Assembly (NCBI RefSeq): GCF_001611795.1
Contig: NZ_CP015098.1
Coordinates: 4,960,001-5,024,000, forward strand
DNA: 64,000 nt
Direction: 5' to 3'
From: Streptomyces qaidamensis
Lineage (GTDB): Bacteria > Actinomycetota > Actinomycetes > Streptomycetales > Streptomycetaceae
A program made the position numbers and the translations under genes. Of the stretch, positions 34,184-42,285 are shown piece after piece. Below the pieces are notes generated by a model that saw only the letters and a program-made list of their open reading frames with translations, was not told the DNA's origin and searched no databases. The number at the start of each line of letters is the position of its first letter. Within the stretch, counting starts at the first letter, position 1.

Positions 34184-35026
34184 ATGAAAGTTTTCCTTAG
34201 TTGGTCCGGTGAGCGCTCTAAGAAGATGGCGGAAGCTCTGAAGGCGTGGCTTCCTGATGTACTTCAGGCTATTCAGCCCTGGATTTCTTCTCAAGATATT
34301 AGTAAGGGGAGTAGGGGGCTAAGAGATGTTGCTGGCGAGCTTGCTGAATCTCAGTTCGGCATTGTCTGTGTAACTGCAGGAAATCAAACCTCTCCATGGG
34401 TGAACTTCGAGGCTGGGGCGCTCTCTAAGCAGATGGATGAGTCTCTAGTAGTACCTCTCCTGCTCGACATCAAGGCCGCACAACTGACTGGTCCTCTGGC
34501 TCAGTTCCAAGCCACGGAAAGTGCATCTAAGGAAGACATGCACCAGCTGATGAGAGACATCAACGCAGCACTGGGAGACTCCGCTATCTCGAGCGATCGT
34601 CTGGGTAGAGCGTTCGAGCGAAACTGGCCCGACCTTGACACTCAATTGGAGGGAATCCGGGCGAAGAGGGGTAGGACAAGCCACCCTATTCGTTCGAGTG
34701 AAGACATGCTCGAAGAGCTTCTGGTCTTGATTCGCCATCAGGAAAGGCGGATTGCTCGCCTGGACGACGATATGCGCGTCGTTCTGCAAGAGAGGCAAGC
34801 TCAAGGCGGGAGATATATTAAAATTCCTGCCGAGGATCGAGTTGTCAGGGTCGAAAAGCCGCCTAGGACCCCCTTCACAGGGATGACCCTAAGTCAGTTG
34901 CATGAAATTGGATCACGCCTCGGAATTGGCGGCATTGAACGTATGCGTAAGAGTCAGGTGATCGAGGCGCTTGTCGATCACCTGCAGATGAAAGGATTGA
35001 CCCCAGAGGATGTCCTACGTGAATGA
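34184..35026 (+). CDS. TIR-domain protein with C-terminal Rho_N/SAP-like domain
   Basis: 280 residues. The N-terminal 150 or so residues form a bacterial TIR domain: MKVFLSWSGERSKKMAEAL, IQPWISSQDISKGSRGL, FGIVCVTAGN and SPWVNFEAGALSK, where the Glu is in the position of the NADase catalytic Glu. A charged coiled linker (RHQERRIARLDDDMRVVLQE) leads to a C-terminal helix-extended-loop-helix module (MTLSQLHEIGSRLGI, MRKSQVIEALVDHL) like the Rho N-terminal/SAP nucleic-acid-binding fold. Inference: a TIR NADase triggered by nucleic acid. AT-richer than neighbours. It converges with the three-gene minus-strand operon. Confidence 0.75.
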   Translation: MKVFLSWSGERSKKMAEALKAWLPDVLQAIQPWISSQDISKGSRGLRDVAGELAESQFGIVCVTAGNQTSPWVNFEAGALSKQMDESLVVPLLLDIKAAQLTGPLAQFQATESASKEDMHQLMRDINAALGDSAISSDRLGRAFERNWPDLDTQLEGIRAKRGRTSHPIRSSEDMLEELLVLIRHQERRIARLDDDMRVVLQERQAQGGRYIKIPAEDRVVRVEKPPRTPFTGMTLSQLHEIGSRLGIGGIERMRKSQVIEALVDHLQMKGLTPEDVLRE

Positions 35027-35160
35027 TTCCATGTCGTGGCGGAGGCGGCTCACAGCGTGCGTGCCGTGCGACGCCGCTTATGAAGTCAGTTCCTCGGGCA
35101 GACGCGGCGGCCGAAACGCAGCTCCTGCCTAGGCTCAGCAATTTCCGGTTTCTGGTATTC

Positions 35161-36021
35161 CTAATCTGCCAGCTTGTGGGGCTGGAGTCGTTCCAGGACT
35201 GCCCCCGAGAACCAACTGTCTTCTTCATGCGGCCGCAGAAGCTGGGTCGGATAGCCTTCGGTAAACTCAGCAACACCCCTAGGCAGCAAGTGCTGGCGGA
35301 ATGCTCTCACTTCAGCGTATTCAGATCCGAGCTCGTCGAGAACACATGTACTTCTGCTATTGCTTAGGTTGCCTGGGTCGCTCAGACTATTGGCAACTAG
35401 CTTCTTGATCCTGATCCACCATTTGTGGTCAAAACTTTCCCTTCGGGAGTGCCCCTTCACGGCTAGACCGATGACATAACGGTCTTGCATTACGTCGCCG
35501 GCATAATACTCGCAGCGGCCTGTGAATTTGACCGTACGCAAGGCGTCCAGTATTGCCTCGGCTGCGGTACCACCGTAGGCTCCAGAGAGGTCGACAAAAG
35601 CAAGGGCGTAGCCCAATTGGTCGTCTGTAAGCGGTGTCGAGATACCTAGGCGATACCTCAGAGTTGTGCGTAGATGGCGCAAGTCTCTATATGGATTGTG
35701 TCTATAGTGTGCATAGTTGAATGGGATGTCAACGCCCTCCCGGCATAGGAGGATTAGATCTTCTGGATCCCTGCCACTTCCATGGCAAAACCCTAGTTCG
35801 TAGGAAACGTTCAATGATTGACCCGACAGGTCTACAACCACGAGGTCCGCGCTTCGGAGATGTCTCGTAACCTCATCTGTGGATACGCCAGAGGTTCGGA
35901 TTTCATCGGCACGCAATGCCTTGAAGCCCGCCTCGCTTAACGTGTCAGATATTGCCTGGTACTTCTTGTCCCGCCAGGCATCACTTTCGAATTTCATTGC
36001 AACAAAGGCATTCTTGCTCAT
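35161..36021 (-). CDS. nucleoside 2-deoxyribosyltransferase/TIR-like protein
   Basis: 286 residues. The N-terminal half has the nucleoside-deoxyribosyltransferase-like fold seen in many defence proteins: FVAMKFESDAWRDKKYQAI, LRADEIRTSGVS, ADLVVVDLSGQSLNVSYELG (Glu at the nucleophile position) and DIPFNYAHYRHNPYRDL. The C-terminal half is unassigned. ATG 36021 follows GGGAAG. It is last in the operon SLATT - TIR-like - this gene, 48 nt after the previous stop. It may make, bind or degrade a nucleotide signal; this is inference. Confidence 0.65.
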   Translation of the reverse strand: MSKNAFVAMKFESDAWRDKKYQAISDTLSEAGFKALRADEIRTSGVSTDEVTRHLRSADLVVVDLSGQSLNVSYELGFCHGSGRDPEDLILLCREGVDIPFNYAHYRHNPYRDLRHLRTTLRYRLGISTPLTDDQLGYALAFVDLSGAYGGTAAEAILDALRTVKFTGRCEYYAGDVMQDRYVIGLAVKGHSRRESFDHKWWIRIKKLVANSLSDPGNLSNSRSTCVLDELGSEYAEVRAFRQHLLPRGVAEFTEGYPTQLLRPHEEDSWFSGAVLERLQPHKLAD

Positions 36022-36069
36022 CGCTTCCCTTTCCGTCGCGGTGTCGTCTGAGCGTTACTGGCGCCTTAC

Positions 36070-36690
36070 TCACGGGCATGGTGAGTCTCTCTGGCGACGT
36101 TGCCGCGTGTTTCGAATGAGGTGATCTCTCTTTCGCCGTGCTTCGAAGGCGTCATGAATGCAGTCGCGCAAGGCTTGATCAGTTCGCGGGTATTTCCAAT
36201 AACGCGCGTATCCATCCTCCCCCGACTTCTTGGGTAGGTTATCACTGAACCTGCTCTGAAGTGTTATGCCCGCTTGCGCCGCACTAGGAAGTTCGATTCC
36301 CATAAGTCCGTTCAGGCGATTCACCTTGTCCCGTCGCAGCGAACTGTAGATCTCCCAGTCGATAAACTTACGTGCCCAGGTGCAGTTGCCAACCATCAGG
36401 ATGGTGACAGTGGAGTCCGAAAGATACTTCTCTCGGATGGTGTCCATGACGTAGTCGATGTCATCACTGGCAATTCTGGGATCGTCGTCAGTGACGCCGA
36501 TCACCCGGGGAATTAGTACATGCTCGTATCGCTTGACGAATGATAGAACCTCTGTGGCGTTAGCGCCGTGATAGCTAATGAAACACTTATGCCGAACTGC
36601 TGTGTCCCTGGAGCCTGCATAGCGAGCTGAGATTCGGCGAAGCTCTTGTTTCGCCTGTTCGTTTGCATAGCGATTGGCTGGTGAATTCAC
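36070..36690 (-). CDS. MTH538-type TIR-like protein (ThsB-like)
   Basis: 206 residues from GTG 36690, chosen because AAGGAG lies six bases upstream and the start overlaps the SLATT stop (GTGA); ATG 36738 would add 16 residues. Signature segments are CFISYHGANATEV, IPRVIGVTDDDPRI, DYVMDTIREKYLSDSTVTI, MVGNCTWARKFIDWEI and NGLMGIELPSAAQAG. This is the TIR-like (DUF1863) family that includes Thoeris ThsB proteins, which make cyclic-ADP-ribose-type signals after phage infection. Here it sits between a membrane effector and a deoxyribosyltransferase-like protein, with no ThsA. Confidence 0.75.
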   Translation of the reverse strand: MNSPANRYANEQAKQELRRISARYAGSRDTAVRHKCFISYHGANATEVLSFVKRYEHVLIPRVIGVTDDDPRIASDDIDYVMDTIREKYLSDSTVTILMVGNCTWARKFIDWEIYSSLRRDKVNRLNGLMGIELPSAAQAGITLQSRFSDNLPKKSGEDGYARYWKYPRTDQALRDCIHDAFEARRKRDHLIRNTRQRRQRDSPCP

Positions 36691-37613
36691 GGAGTTCTCC
36701 TTCTTGGGATTCTCGTGCGTGCGCGCCGGGCTAGCCACATTGTGTGTTCCCGGCTAATCGCTTGCTCTGCAGAAATGACATACCTGGACCAAGATGCGTC
36801 ATCGGTTACTTGATCTGCCTCTGCATGGACGAGTGCCAACTCTGTGGCCGTCAAAGAGTAAGCACTCGCGAGACTGTCGTATTGCTTTACCCCAATCCAT
36901 GCCCCGCCGGCCGCCACACTTGCAGCCAAAGCGCTACCCACGTCAAGATCAGTTACGTTTAGGAGAATAAGTAGCGCGCCAGTGGCTCCCAGAAGCTCCA
37001 AAGCGACTAGGGTAATTCGCCATCTTAGCGCGCTACGCTCGTTCTTCCTAGCGCTACGTGAGTACCACCTCTTTTGGTCTTCGATTCTCCCATTGCAATA
37101 CGACATCTTGCGTGTTGAAAAATCCGATTCACGCAGTTCCTTCATGGCCGAGGTGATCTGCTGTGATCCGGTGGAACTGTAGTCCATGAAGATTGGCGAT
37201 TCGGCGACGATATCAGTTAGCTGCTGAAGGAAAAGGCGGTCGGACTCCGTAGCCCCCGCAGAGCGGGAAAATGGCTCCGCGCAGACTGAATATTTCCAAG
37301 CTAGGGTTTTTACGGATTCGGCCACAGCGCGCCCGTGATACCACGATTCTTCGGGTCGGATGCTGAGTAGAATAATCTCGGCGGCGGATGCCGCGAGGAA
37401 GAAAAACAGCGAAAGGGCAATCAGGATTTTTTGGGCTTCAGCGCTTGAAATGCCTGCCGTTACTGCGCTTGCCGTGGCTGCAAATATCACAAAATAGAGA
37501 CGCAATCTCGTATATCGCAGGTAACTTTTCTGGCCCTCCAGGGAAGCGGCATCCGCAGAACGGTAAATATTCGGGAAATCTACTTCGGCAAGACCTTGCT
37601 CAAGAGGTGCCAC
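36687..37613 (-). CDS. SLATT-domain membrane protein (DUF4231-like)
   Basis: 308 residues from GTG 37613 (GGAG five bases upstream). Two pairs of transmembrane helices: about 38-85 (LYFVIFAATASAVTAGIS and ALSLFFFLAASAAEIILLSI) and about 210-260 (TLVALELLGATGALLILL and ASVAAGGAWIGV). The family-typical C-terminus is EQAISREHTMWLARR. SLATT proteins are predicted pore-forming or membrane-damaging effectors controlled by nucleotide signals in CBASS-like and other conflict systems. It is first in the operon and overlaps the TIR-like gene by 4 nt. AT-richer than the AICE core. Confidence 0.78.
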   Translation of the reverse strand: MAPLEQGLAEVDFPNIYRSADAASLEGQKSYLRYTRLRLYFVIFAATASAVTAGISSAEAQKILIALSLFFFLAASAAEIILLSIRPEESWYHGRAVAESVKTLAWKYSVCAEPFSRSAGATESDRLFLQQLTDIVAESPIFMDYSSTGSQQITSAMKELRESDFSTRKMSYCNGRIEDQKRWYSRSARKNERSALRWRITLVALELLGATGALLILLNVTDLDVGSALAASVAAGGAWIGVKQYDSLASAYSLTATELALVHAEADQVTDDASWSRYVISAEQAISREHTMWLARRARTRIPRRRTP

Positions 37614-37633
37614 TTAAACTCCGAACGCGGGTA

Positions 37634-37662
37634 CGTATGCAGTTGGCACACTATAGGGTCAA
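37634..37662 (-). promoter_or_regulatory. candidate promoter of the SLATT operon
   Basis: On the minus strand TTGACC (37662-37657) and CATACG (37639-37634) are 17 bp apart, about 20 bp upstream of the SLATT start codon, so the leader would be very short. Weak -10 match. Confidence 0.35.
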
Positions 37663-37893
37663 GTGTCCGCGCATGTCAGGAGCTTTGGCAGATCTGAACG
37701 AGAGCTCTACTGCGAGGGCGTCGGACGGCCTTCGTCTGGCGTACGGCCCGCGGAACACCTTCCGGGTTCTTCCGTTCGGTTGTAGTACCAGGTCCGAACT
37801 GACAGACCAGGGCGGTTATTAGCGTCTTATCCTGTGTTGTGGACAGCAGTAGTCCGAGGTATCCACTGCGAGCGGACGCTCATCCGGGCCGAT

Positions 37894-39141
37894 TCACCGG
37901 GGCAGGAAGCCAGGCTTCTCCTGTGCCAACGCGTGGAGCCGGTTGAGGTAGTCCTGCGCTGCAGGCTCTGCGGCGTAGCGGCACCGCACCTCGGCAGCAA
38001 GTTCCCGGCTGGTCATGATCAGCGACGGCACTGATTGGCGGTCGCCCTCAAGGGCACGCGCCCCCATTGTCAACGCCTGCTCCAAGTCGCCGTCACGCGC
38101 CGCCGTTACGCCCAGCGTGACTCGGGCTTCCGCGTTGCGCATCGGTGACCGCTCGGTGCCGTCGAAGTCGGTTCCCGCCCGCAGCACCTCTTCGGCGAGC
38201 GTGCGCGCAAGCTTGTCTTCACCGACCAGGCGGTAGCAGTCCATCGCGTAGAAATCGAACTTGGCGGGGTCCACCACGAAGTGGTTGTCCAGATTCTCGG
38301 GGTACGGCATCCCTTCGAGCAACCGCCGTCCCTTATCCAGGGCCACCTCGACTTGCCGGCGGTCCCCGATCCGCGCCCAAGCTTTGGCCTCCTGGCCGGC
38401 GAGTTGTACGGCCACGCCATGGTGCGGAGCCCTCTCGGCTCCGGCCTGAGCCGCTGCAATCACGCCCCGGTAGTCGCCGGTCGTGAGAGCGAACCAGGCC
38501 CGCATCTCGTGCGCCCACCCGGCGACCTCTGCATGGTCAGCCTCAGTCGCGAGCGAGAGCGCGGCTTGCCGCGTCGACTCTGCCGCGTGGCGGGCGCCAG
38601 TGTCGTACTCGACACAGCCGACGAGTAGGGCGAGCCAACCAGACAGTGCGAGCACTTCACGGTGCTGCGCGAGCGTGAGGCTCTTCGTGTGGAGTTCGAC
38701 GACACGGCGCAGCCACTGCCGCCCCTCGATAAGAAGCTGCTCGCTCGGCATGAACGGGTACTCCGAGGCGAGCCGGTCTGCCGTGATCCGCAGGGCATCA
38801 AGAGTGGCGTTGTCGACGTCGGACCGGTTGAGACGGCTCACGATCTCCAGCGTCTCCATCCCGGATGCCGCCAGGATCTCCTTGTCTCCATCCCGCCGTG
38901 CCGGCGCCGGGAAGAGTGCGTGCGTCACGGTGCCGAAGAGAGCCGCGATGATCGGTTGGTAGAAGTCGTTCGGCGTCTGCCCCGACTCCCAGCGCTTCCA
39001 CTGGCGAATCATGCTCTCTTCCGCGGGCAGCTCCGTGGGAGCGTGCGCCCGCAGTGCCCTCACGGCGTCACGCTGCGACCAGTCACGGGCCGCCCGTTCG
39101 GCAGCGATGCGCCGCGCCCATGCGGGCCTGTCGTCGGTCAT
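37894..39141 (-). CDS. XRE-type regulator with TPR-like C-terminal domain
   Basis: 415 residues. The N-terminal helix-turn-helix is recognisable in RRIAAERAARDWSQRDAVRAL and MIRQWKRWESGQTPND. The long C-terminal part is helical with repeat character (AGWAHEMRAWFALTTGDYRG, LARTLAEEVLRAGTDF, VTAARDGDLEQALTMG), as in the large Streptomyces XRE/TPR regulators. It is transcribed away from the transfer genes and probably controls element genes or the neighbouring immune locus. It may sense a small ligand through the TPR part; no evidence of which. Confidence 0.8.
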   Translation of the reverse strand: MTDDRPAWARRIAAERAARDWSQRDAVRALRAHAPTELPAEESMIRQWKRWESGQTPNDFYQPIIAALFGTVTHALFPAPARRDGDKEILAASGMETLEIVSRLNRSDVDNATLDALRITADRLASEYPFMPSEQLLIEGRQWLRRVVELHTKSLTLAQHREVLALSGWLALLVGCVEYDTGARHAAESTRQAALSLATEADHAEVAGWAHEMRAWFALTTGDYRGVIAAAQAGAERAPHHGVAVQLAGQEAKAWARIGDRRQVEVALDKGRRLLEGMPYPENLDNHFVVDPAKFDFYAMDCYRLVGEDKLARTLAEEVLRAGTDFDGTERSPMRNAEARVTLGVTAARDGDLEQALTMGARALEGDRQSVPSLIMTSRELAAEVRCRYAAEPAAQDYLNRLHALAQEKPGFLPR

Positions 39142-39299
39142 GTGCCCTCCTCCGAGTGCCTACTCCGAGTCTCACCCGCGAGCCAGGGGGACAGGGAAGG
39201 GGACACAGGGGTGTCACTGGACATGTCCCCACCTCCGCTTCGTCGTCCCCTGGCTGTCACTTACGCCACAACTCCCGTTCCTCGCATGCTGGTTGCAGA

Positions 39300-39635
39300 T
39301 CACGCGCCACTCGGGGCGGAGCGTTCTTCGAGCGCTGCGACCCGTTCAGTCAACGCCTGAAGCTGGGAGCGGATTTCCTTGATGTCGTCGCGCACGTCGC
39401 TGCTGGGGGAAGCCCCGTCGCTGACGAAGTTGCCGAGGTTCCCGGCCGAAACGATCAACCCTTCGGCCCGCAGTGCGGCCAAGCCGTTCTGGATGGTTTG
39501 GCTCGCGAACCCGAACCGGTCGATCAACTCGCGCTGCGAGGGGAGCTTGTCCCCCGGCTTCATTCTCTTGATGTCCTCGCGAAGCGCGTCCGCGACCTGC
39601 ACCGCTTTCGGCTTCGGCCCTCCTGTGGCAGTCAT
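39300..39635 (-). CDS. GntR-family transcriptional repressor (KorSA-like)
   Basis: 111 residues with a winged helix: VQVADALREDIKRMKPGDKL, PSQRELIDRFGFASQTIQ and GLAALRAEGLIVSAG. It has only a short coiled-coil tail (DDIKEIRSQLQALTERVAAL) instead of an effector domain, as in KorSA of pSAM2-like elements, which represses activation of transfer and excision. Divergent from the transfer operon, it most likely binds the 39636-40177 region. Confidence 0.85.
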   Translation of the reverse strand: MTATGGPKPKAVQVADALREDIKRMKPGDKLPSQRELIDRFGFASQTIQNGLAALRAEGLIVSAGNLGNFVSDGASPSSDVRDDIKEIRSQLQALTERVAALEERSAPSGA

Positions 39636-40177
39636 GCCCTGAGCGTACCCACCACAGCGAACTAGAGCGCATCACCCCATGAGGGTTGTGCACCACAGCA
39701 GACTAGTGCAAGCTAGTCAGCGAGCCGCCCGCCCGAACCCTCGGGAAAGGGCCGCTTGACCTGCACGAATGCATAGGGCGGGGACGCTGCAATCCCGCTA
39801 AAGGCCAGGCAGAACAGGGTTTCGGCCCGTACTGGCGAGGTGGCCCGGTGACCGCGAGCAACGGCCGGAGAGTGGGGACAAGGTCCCCCTTGCAGTGCGA
39901 ATCCCCTGATCAGCGACCTGAAGGAGTGGCAGTGAGTCGACGAAAGCGATGGGCGCGGCCGTGATCGACCGGCACGGCGGCGCCGTTCCATCCCTGGCCC
40001 GTGAGCACCTCGGGGTGCAGCGGGGCGACCGGTCACCTTCACCGAATCGCGGCGGATAGCGCCGCGCCGGTTGCTCGCCCTGCCCGTCCGGGAGCTCTGC
40101 GGAGCCGTCCCGTACGGGCGGGGTTGAGGGGAGCCGGAGCCCCGGTGTCCACATCGATCGAACGAGGGGGAACATCC
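39636..40177. other. control region between korSA-like and transfer genes
   Basis: 542 bp with no protein-like reading frame longer than about ten codons with a good start. Position between divergent regulator and transfer genes implies that promoters and operators lie here. I could not single out an operator. Confidence 0.55.
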
Positions 40178-40360
40178 ATGTCTGACCGCATGAAGAACCA
40201 GGCCGCCAAGAACCGCGACGCGGCAAAGGTACTGCGCAACCGTGGCAAGGACGAAGCCGCGGAGCGGATGGAAGCCCGCGCCGACGAACTGGAGTCGGGC
40301 CGCGTCACCGACGTCACCGACAGCGTGAGCAGCCTCATCTCCTGGGCATTCCGCCGCTGA
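40178..40360 (+). CDS. small charged protein of the AICE
   Basis: 60 residues, highly charged (KNQAAKNRDAAKVLRNRGKD, EAAERMEARADELESG), predicted to be one helical hairpin. ATG 40178 lies behind GAGGGGG. First gene of the transfer/replication operon. Function unknown; it could be a DNA-associated or regulatory protein. Confidence 0.65.
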   Translation: MSDRMKNQAAKNRDAAKVLRNRGKDEAAERMEARADELESGRVTDVTDSVSSLISWAFRR

Positions 40361-40526
40361 CAACCCCAGCCCCGGCATCCCGCCGTGAAGGGCGCCGGAT
40401 CGAATCCGGCCCGGGGCGCTTCCCCCCCTGCCGCGTAGCGGCTCGGGTCCCTCCGGAGCAGTCGCCGTCTCACCAACACGCCTGCGACTGCTCCGGCTCC
40501 CAGTCCCTCCCACTTCAGGAGCTTTC

Positions 40527-40817
40527 ATGCGTGCATACATCGGCCACCAACAGGCGGTCTCTGCTGAGGACTTCGCGGAACTGGCGCTCGGTACCCCGGT
40601 TGAGCTGTGGCTCGGGGTGGAGGGCGAGACGGACGAAGAGCGCGCGGCCCGCGAGGATGCGGCGCGCGACATCCTCGCCGACAACCCGCACCTTCCCGAC
40701 GACCTGATCCGCATTGCCGCGCAGGTCATCGAGGAGAACCCGGACCTGTTCGACGTCGTCCCGCTCACCCGCCCCGCCCGGGGCCGCCGCCCGGCACGCA
40801 AGGGGGTGGCGGCATGA
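40527..40817 (+). CDS. small acidic AICE protein
   Basis: 96 residues, acidic helical core (EDAARDILADNPHLPDDLIR) and basic C-terminal tail (RPARGRRPARKG). ATG 40527 has AGGAG upstream, and the stop overlaps the next start (ATGA). No family recognised; found in the operon with DUF2637 and RRQRL genes. Confidence 0.65.
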   Translation: MRAYIGHQQAVSAEDFAELALGTPVELWLGVEGETDEERAAREDAARDILADNPHLPDDLIRIAAQVIEENPDLFDVVPLTRPARGRRPARKGVAA

Positions 40818-41815
40818 CCACCACGACCCCGACCCTAGAGGCGCCGCCGTCCGAGGTTCCGCCGCTGACCCGCCCGGAAATGGGGCTCGCCGGAGTCGGC
40901 GCGCTCGCCGCGGCCGGAGTCGGCGCGCTCGGTCTGATCTCCTCGTTCGACGCCGTGTCCGCGGCTGCGGCTCGCTGGGGTTTCGGCGAGCCGTGGATGC
41001 TGCCGGTCGGTATCGACGTGGCCATTCCGGTGTTCACCGTCGCCAACCTGCTGTTGATCCGGATGGATATGGCGCTCGCGTGGGTGCGGTTCGTGCCCTG
41101 GGTACTCACCCTGGTCACCTGTGGGCTGAACGTCGCCGCGGGACAGGGTGCGTGGGCGAAGGTCGCCCACGGCACCATGCCGCTGCTGTGGGTGGTGTTT
41201 TCCGAGATCGGCGCGCACATCTACGCCGTGCGGATCGGCGCGGCCACCGGCCGGCGTATGGAGAAGATCCGGTTCTCTCGTTGGCTGCTCGCCTTTCCCT
41301 CCACCTTCGCGCTGTGGCGCCGTATGACGTTGTGGGAGATCACCTCCTACTCGGAGGCGCTGGCGCGGGAGAAGGAGCGGCAGTTGGCCCGAGCGGACCT
41401 GCGCGAGCGCTACGGCCGCAAGTGGCGCTCGAAGACCCCGCGGCGCGAGCGCGTGATGCTGCGCATGGGCGACTTGGCCCCCGCCACCGAGCAGGAGACG
41501 GCCACCCCGCCTCCGGTGGAGAATCCGCCGGCACAACCGGCCGAGTCCAAGCCGCGCCCGCGCCGTCGGCCCTCCGCCAAGGGCAAGGGCAAGGCTCAGC
41601 GCACCTTCGAGGAGGCGCTGGCCGAGGCGCGCACGGTCACCGCGGAGTGGACCGAGGCGGAGCTGACCGCGGACCGTCTGCGCACCACGCTGCATGTCTC
41701 GCAGGCCAACGCCCGCAAGCTGCGCGACACCCTCAAGGGCGAGCGCGTGGACGGCCGCGCGCTGCGTGCTGTGGATGCCCCGGAGGGCGAGGAGTCTGAG
41801 GCTGAGGCCGCCTGA
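40814..41815 (+). CDS. DUF2637 membrane protein
   Basis: 333 residues. Four hydrophobic segments occupy about 25-140 (GLAGVGALAAAGVGALGLIS, LPVGIDVAIPVFTVANLLLI, FVPWVLTLVTCGLNVAAG, MPLLWVVFSEIGAHIY), followed by a long cytoplasmic Lys/Arg/Pro-rich tail ending in a helical region (TFEEALAEARTVTAEW, LRTTLHVSQANARKLRDTL) that looks like a helix-turn-helix. DUF2637 proteins are regular members of AICE transfer operons, probably in the spread apparatus. The stop shares a base with the following ATG. Confidence 0.85.
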   Translation: MTTTTPTLEAPPSEVPPLTRPEMGLAGVGALAAAGVGALGLISSFDAVSAAAARWGFGEPWMLPVGIDVAIPVFTVANLLLIRMDMALAWVRFVPWVLTLVTCGLNVAAGQGAWAKVAHGTMPLLWVVFSEIGAHIYAVRIGAATGRRMEKIRFSRWLLAFPSTFALWRRMTLWEITSYSEALAREKERQLARADLRERYGRKWRSKTPRRERVMLRMGDLAPATEQETATPPPVENPPAQPAESKPRPRRRPSAKGKGKAQRTFEEALAEARTVTAEWTEAELTADRLRTTLHVSQANARKLRDTLKGERVDGRALRAVDAPEGEESEAEAA

Positions 41816-42195
41816 TGCCCCCGGCGTTCGGCAAGTGCTACGACCATTCCGGCAGCCAGTACGGCATCCCCACCTACCCGTGGCGCTACGCCCCCGACGG
41901 GCTCGCCACTCGTCGCCAACTGCGCGCCCGTGGCTTACGTCCGGGCGGTCAGCCGGTCGCGGCTCAGGTGCTGCGCCCGCGCTACCGGCGCGGCCCACTG
42001 GTCGCCTACCTCTACCGCGTCGACCGCGCCAAGCCGGTCCGCCCGATGACGCCGGGCAAGCGAGCCGCGCTCGCCAAGGCGATGCGCGCCCGCCGTACCT
42101 GCCCGGTGTGCCGGACGGAGGCCGGATACGTCATCCCCGGCTCGCTCGGCATGTGCGTGCCCTGCGCCTACCCCGAGGAACAGCGCGCCGCTTGA
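41815..42195 (+). CDS. RRQRL-type zinc-binding protein
   Basis: 126 residues. Typical features are GIPTYPWRYAPDGLATRRQL near the N-terminus and a zinc ribbon CPVCRTEAGY...CVPC near the C-terminus. This small family is confined to actinomycete plasmids and AICEs beside tra genes; role unknown. Confidence 0.8.
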   Translation: MPPAFGKCYDHSGSQYGIPTYPWRYAPDGLATRRQLRARGLRPGGQPVAAQVLRPRYRRGPLVAYLYRVDRAKPVRPMTPGKRAALAKAMRARRTCPVCRTEAGYVIPGSLGMCVPCAYPEEQRAA

Positions 42196-42213
42196 ACTGC
42201 GCACCAACCATCC

Positions 42214-42260
42214 GGCAGGGCCGGTCCGCCCACCTCCTACAGCGACGGACCGGCCCTGCC
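42214..42260 (+). terminator. hairpin upstream of traB
   Basis: Perfect 15-bp inverted repeat GGCAGGGCCGGTCCG / CGGACCGGCCCTGCC with a 17-nt loop, followed by TTCCTCCCCT, ending 25 bp before the GTG of the translocase gene. It acts as a terminator or attenuator setting tra expression. Confidence 0.7.
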
Positions 42261-42285
42261 TTCCTCCCCTAGGAAGGGAATCTCA

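Noticed and set aside
36690..36738. ATG 36738 as start of the TIR-like gene
   Set aside because: GTG 36690 has a strong AAGGAG and the GTGA overlap; the 16 extra residues show no conservation-like pattern.
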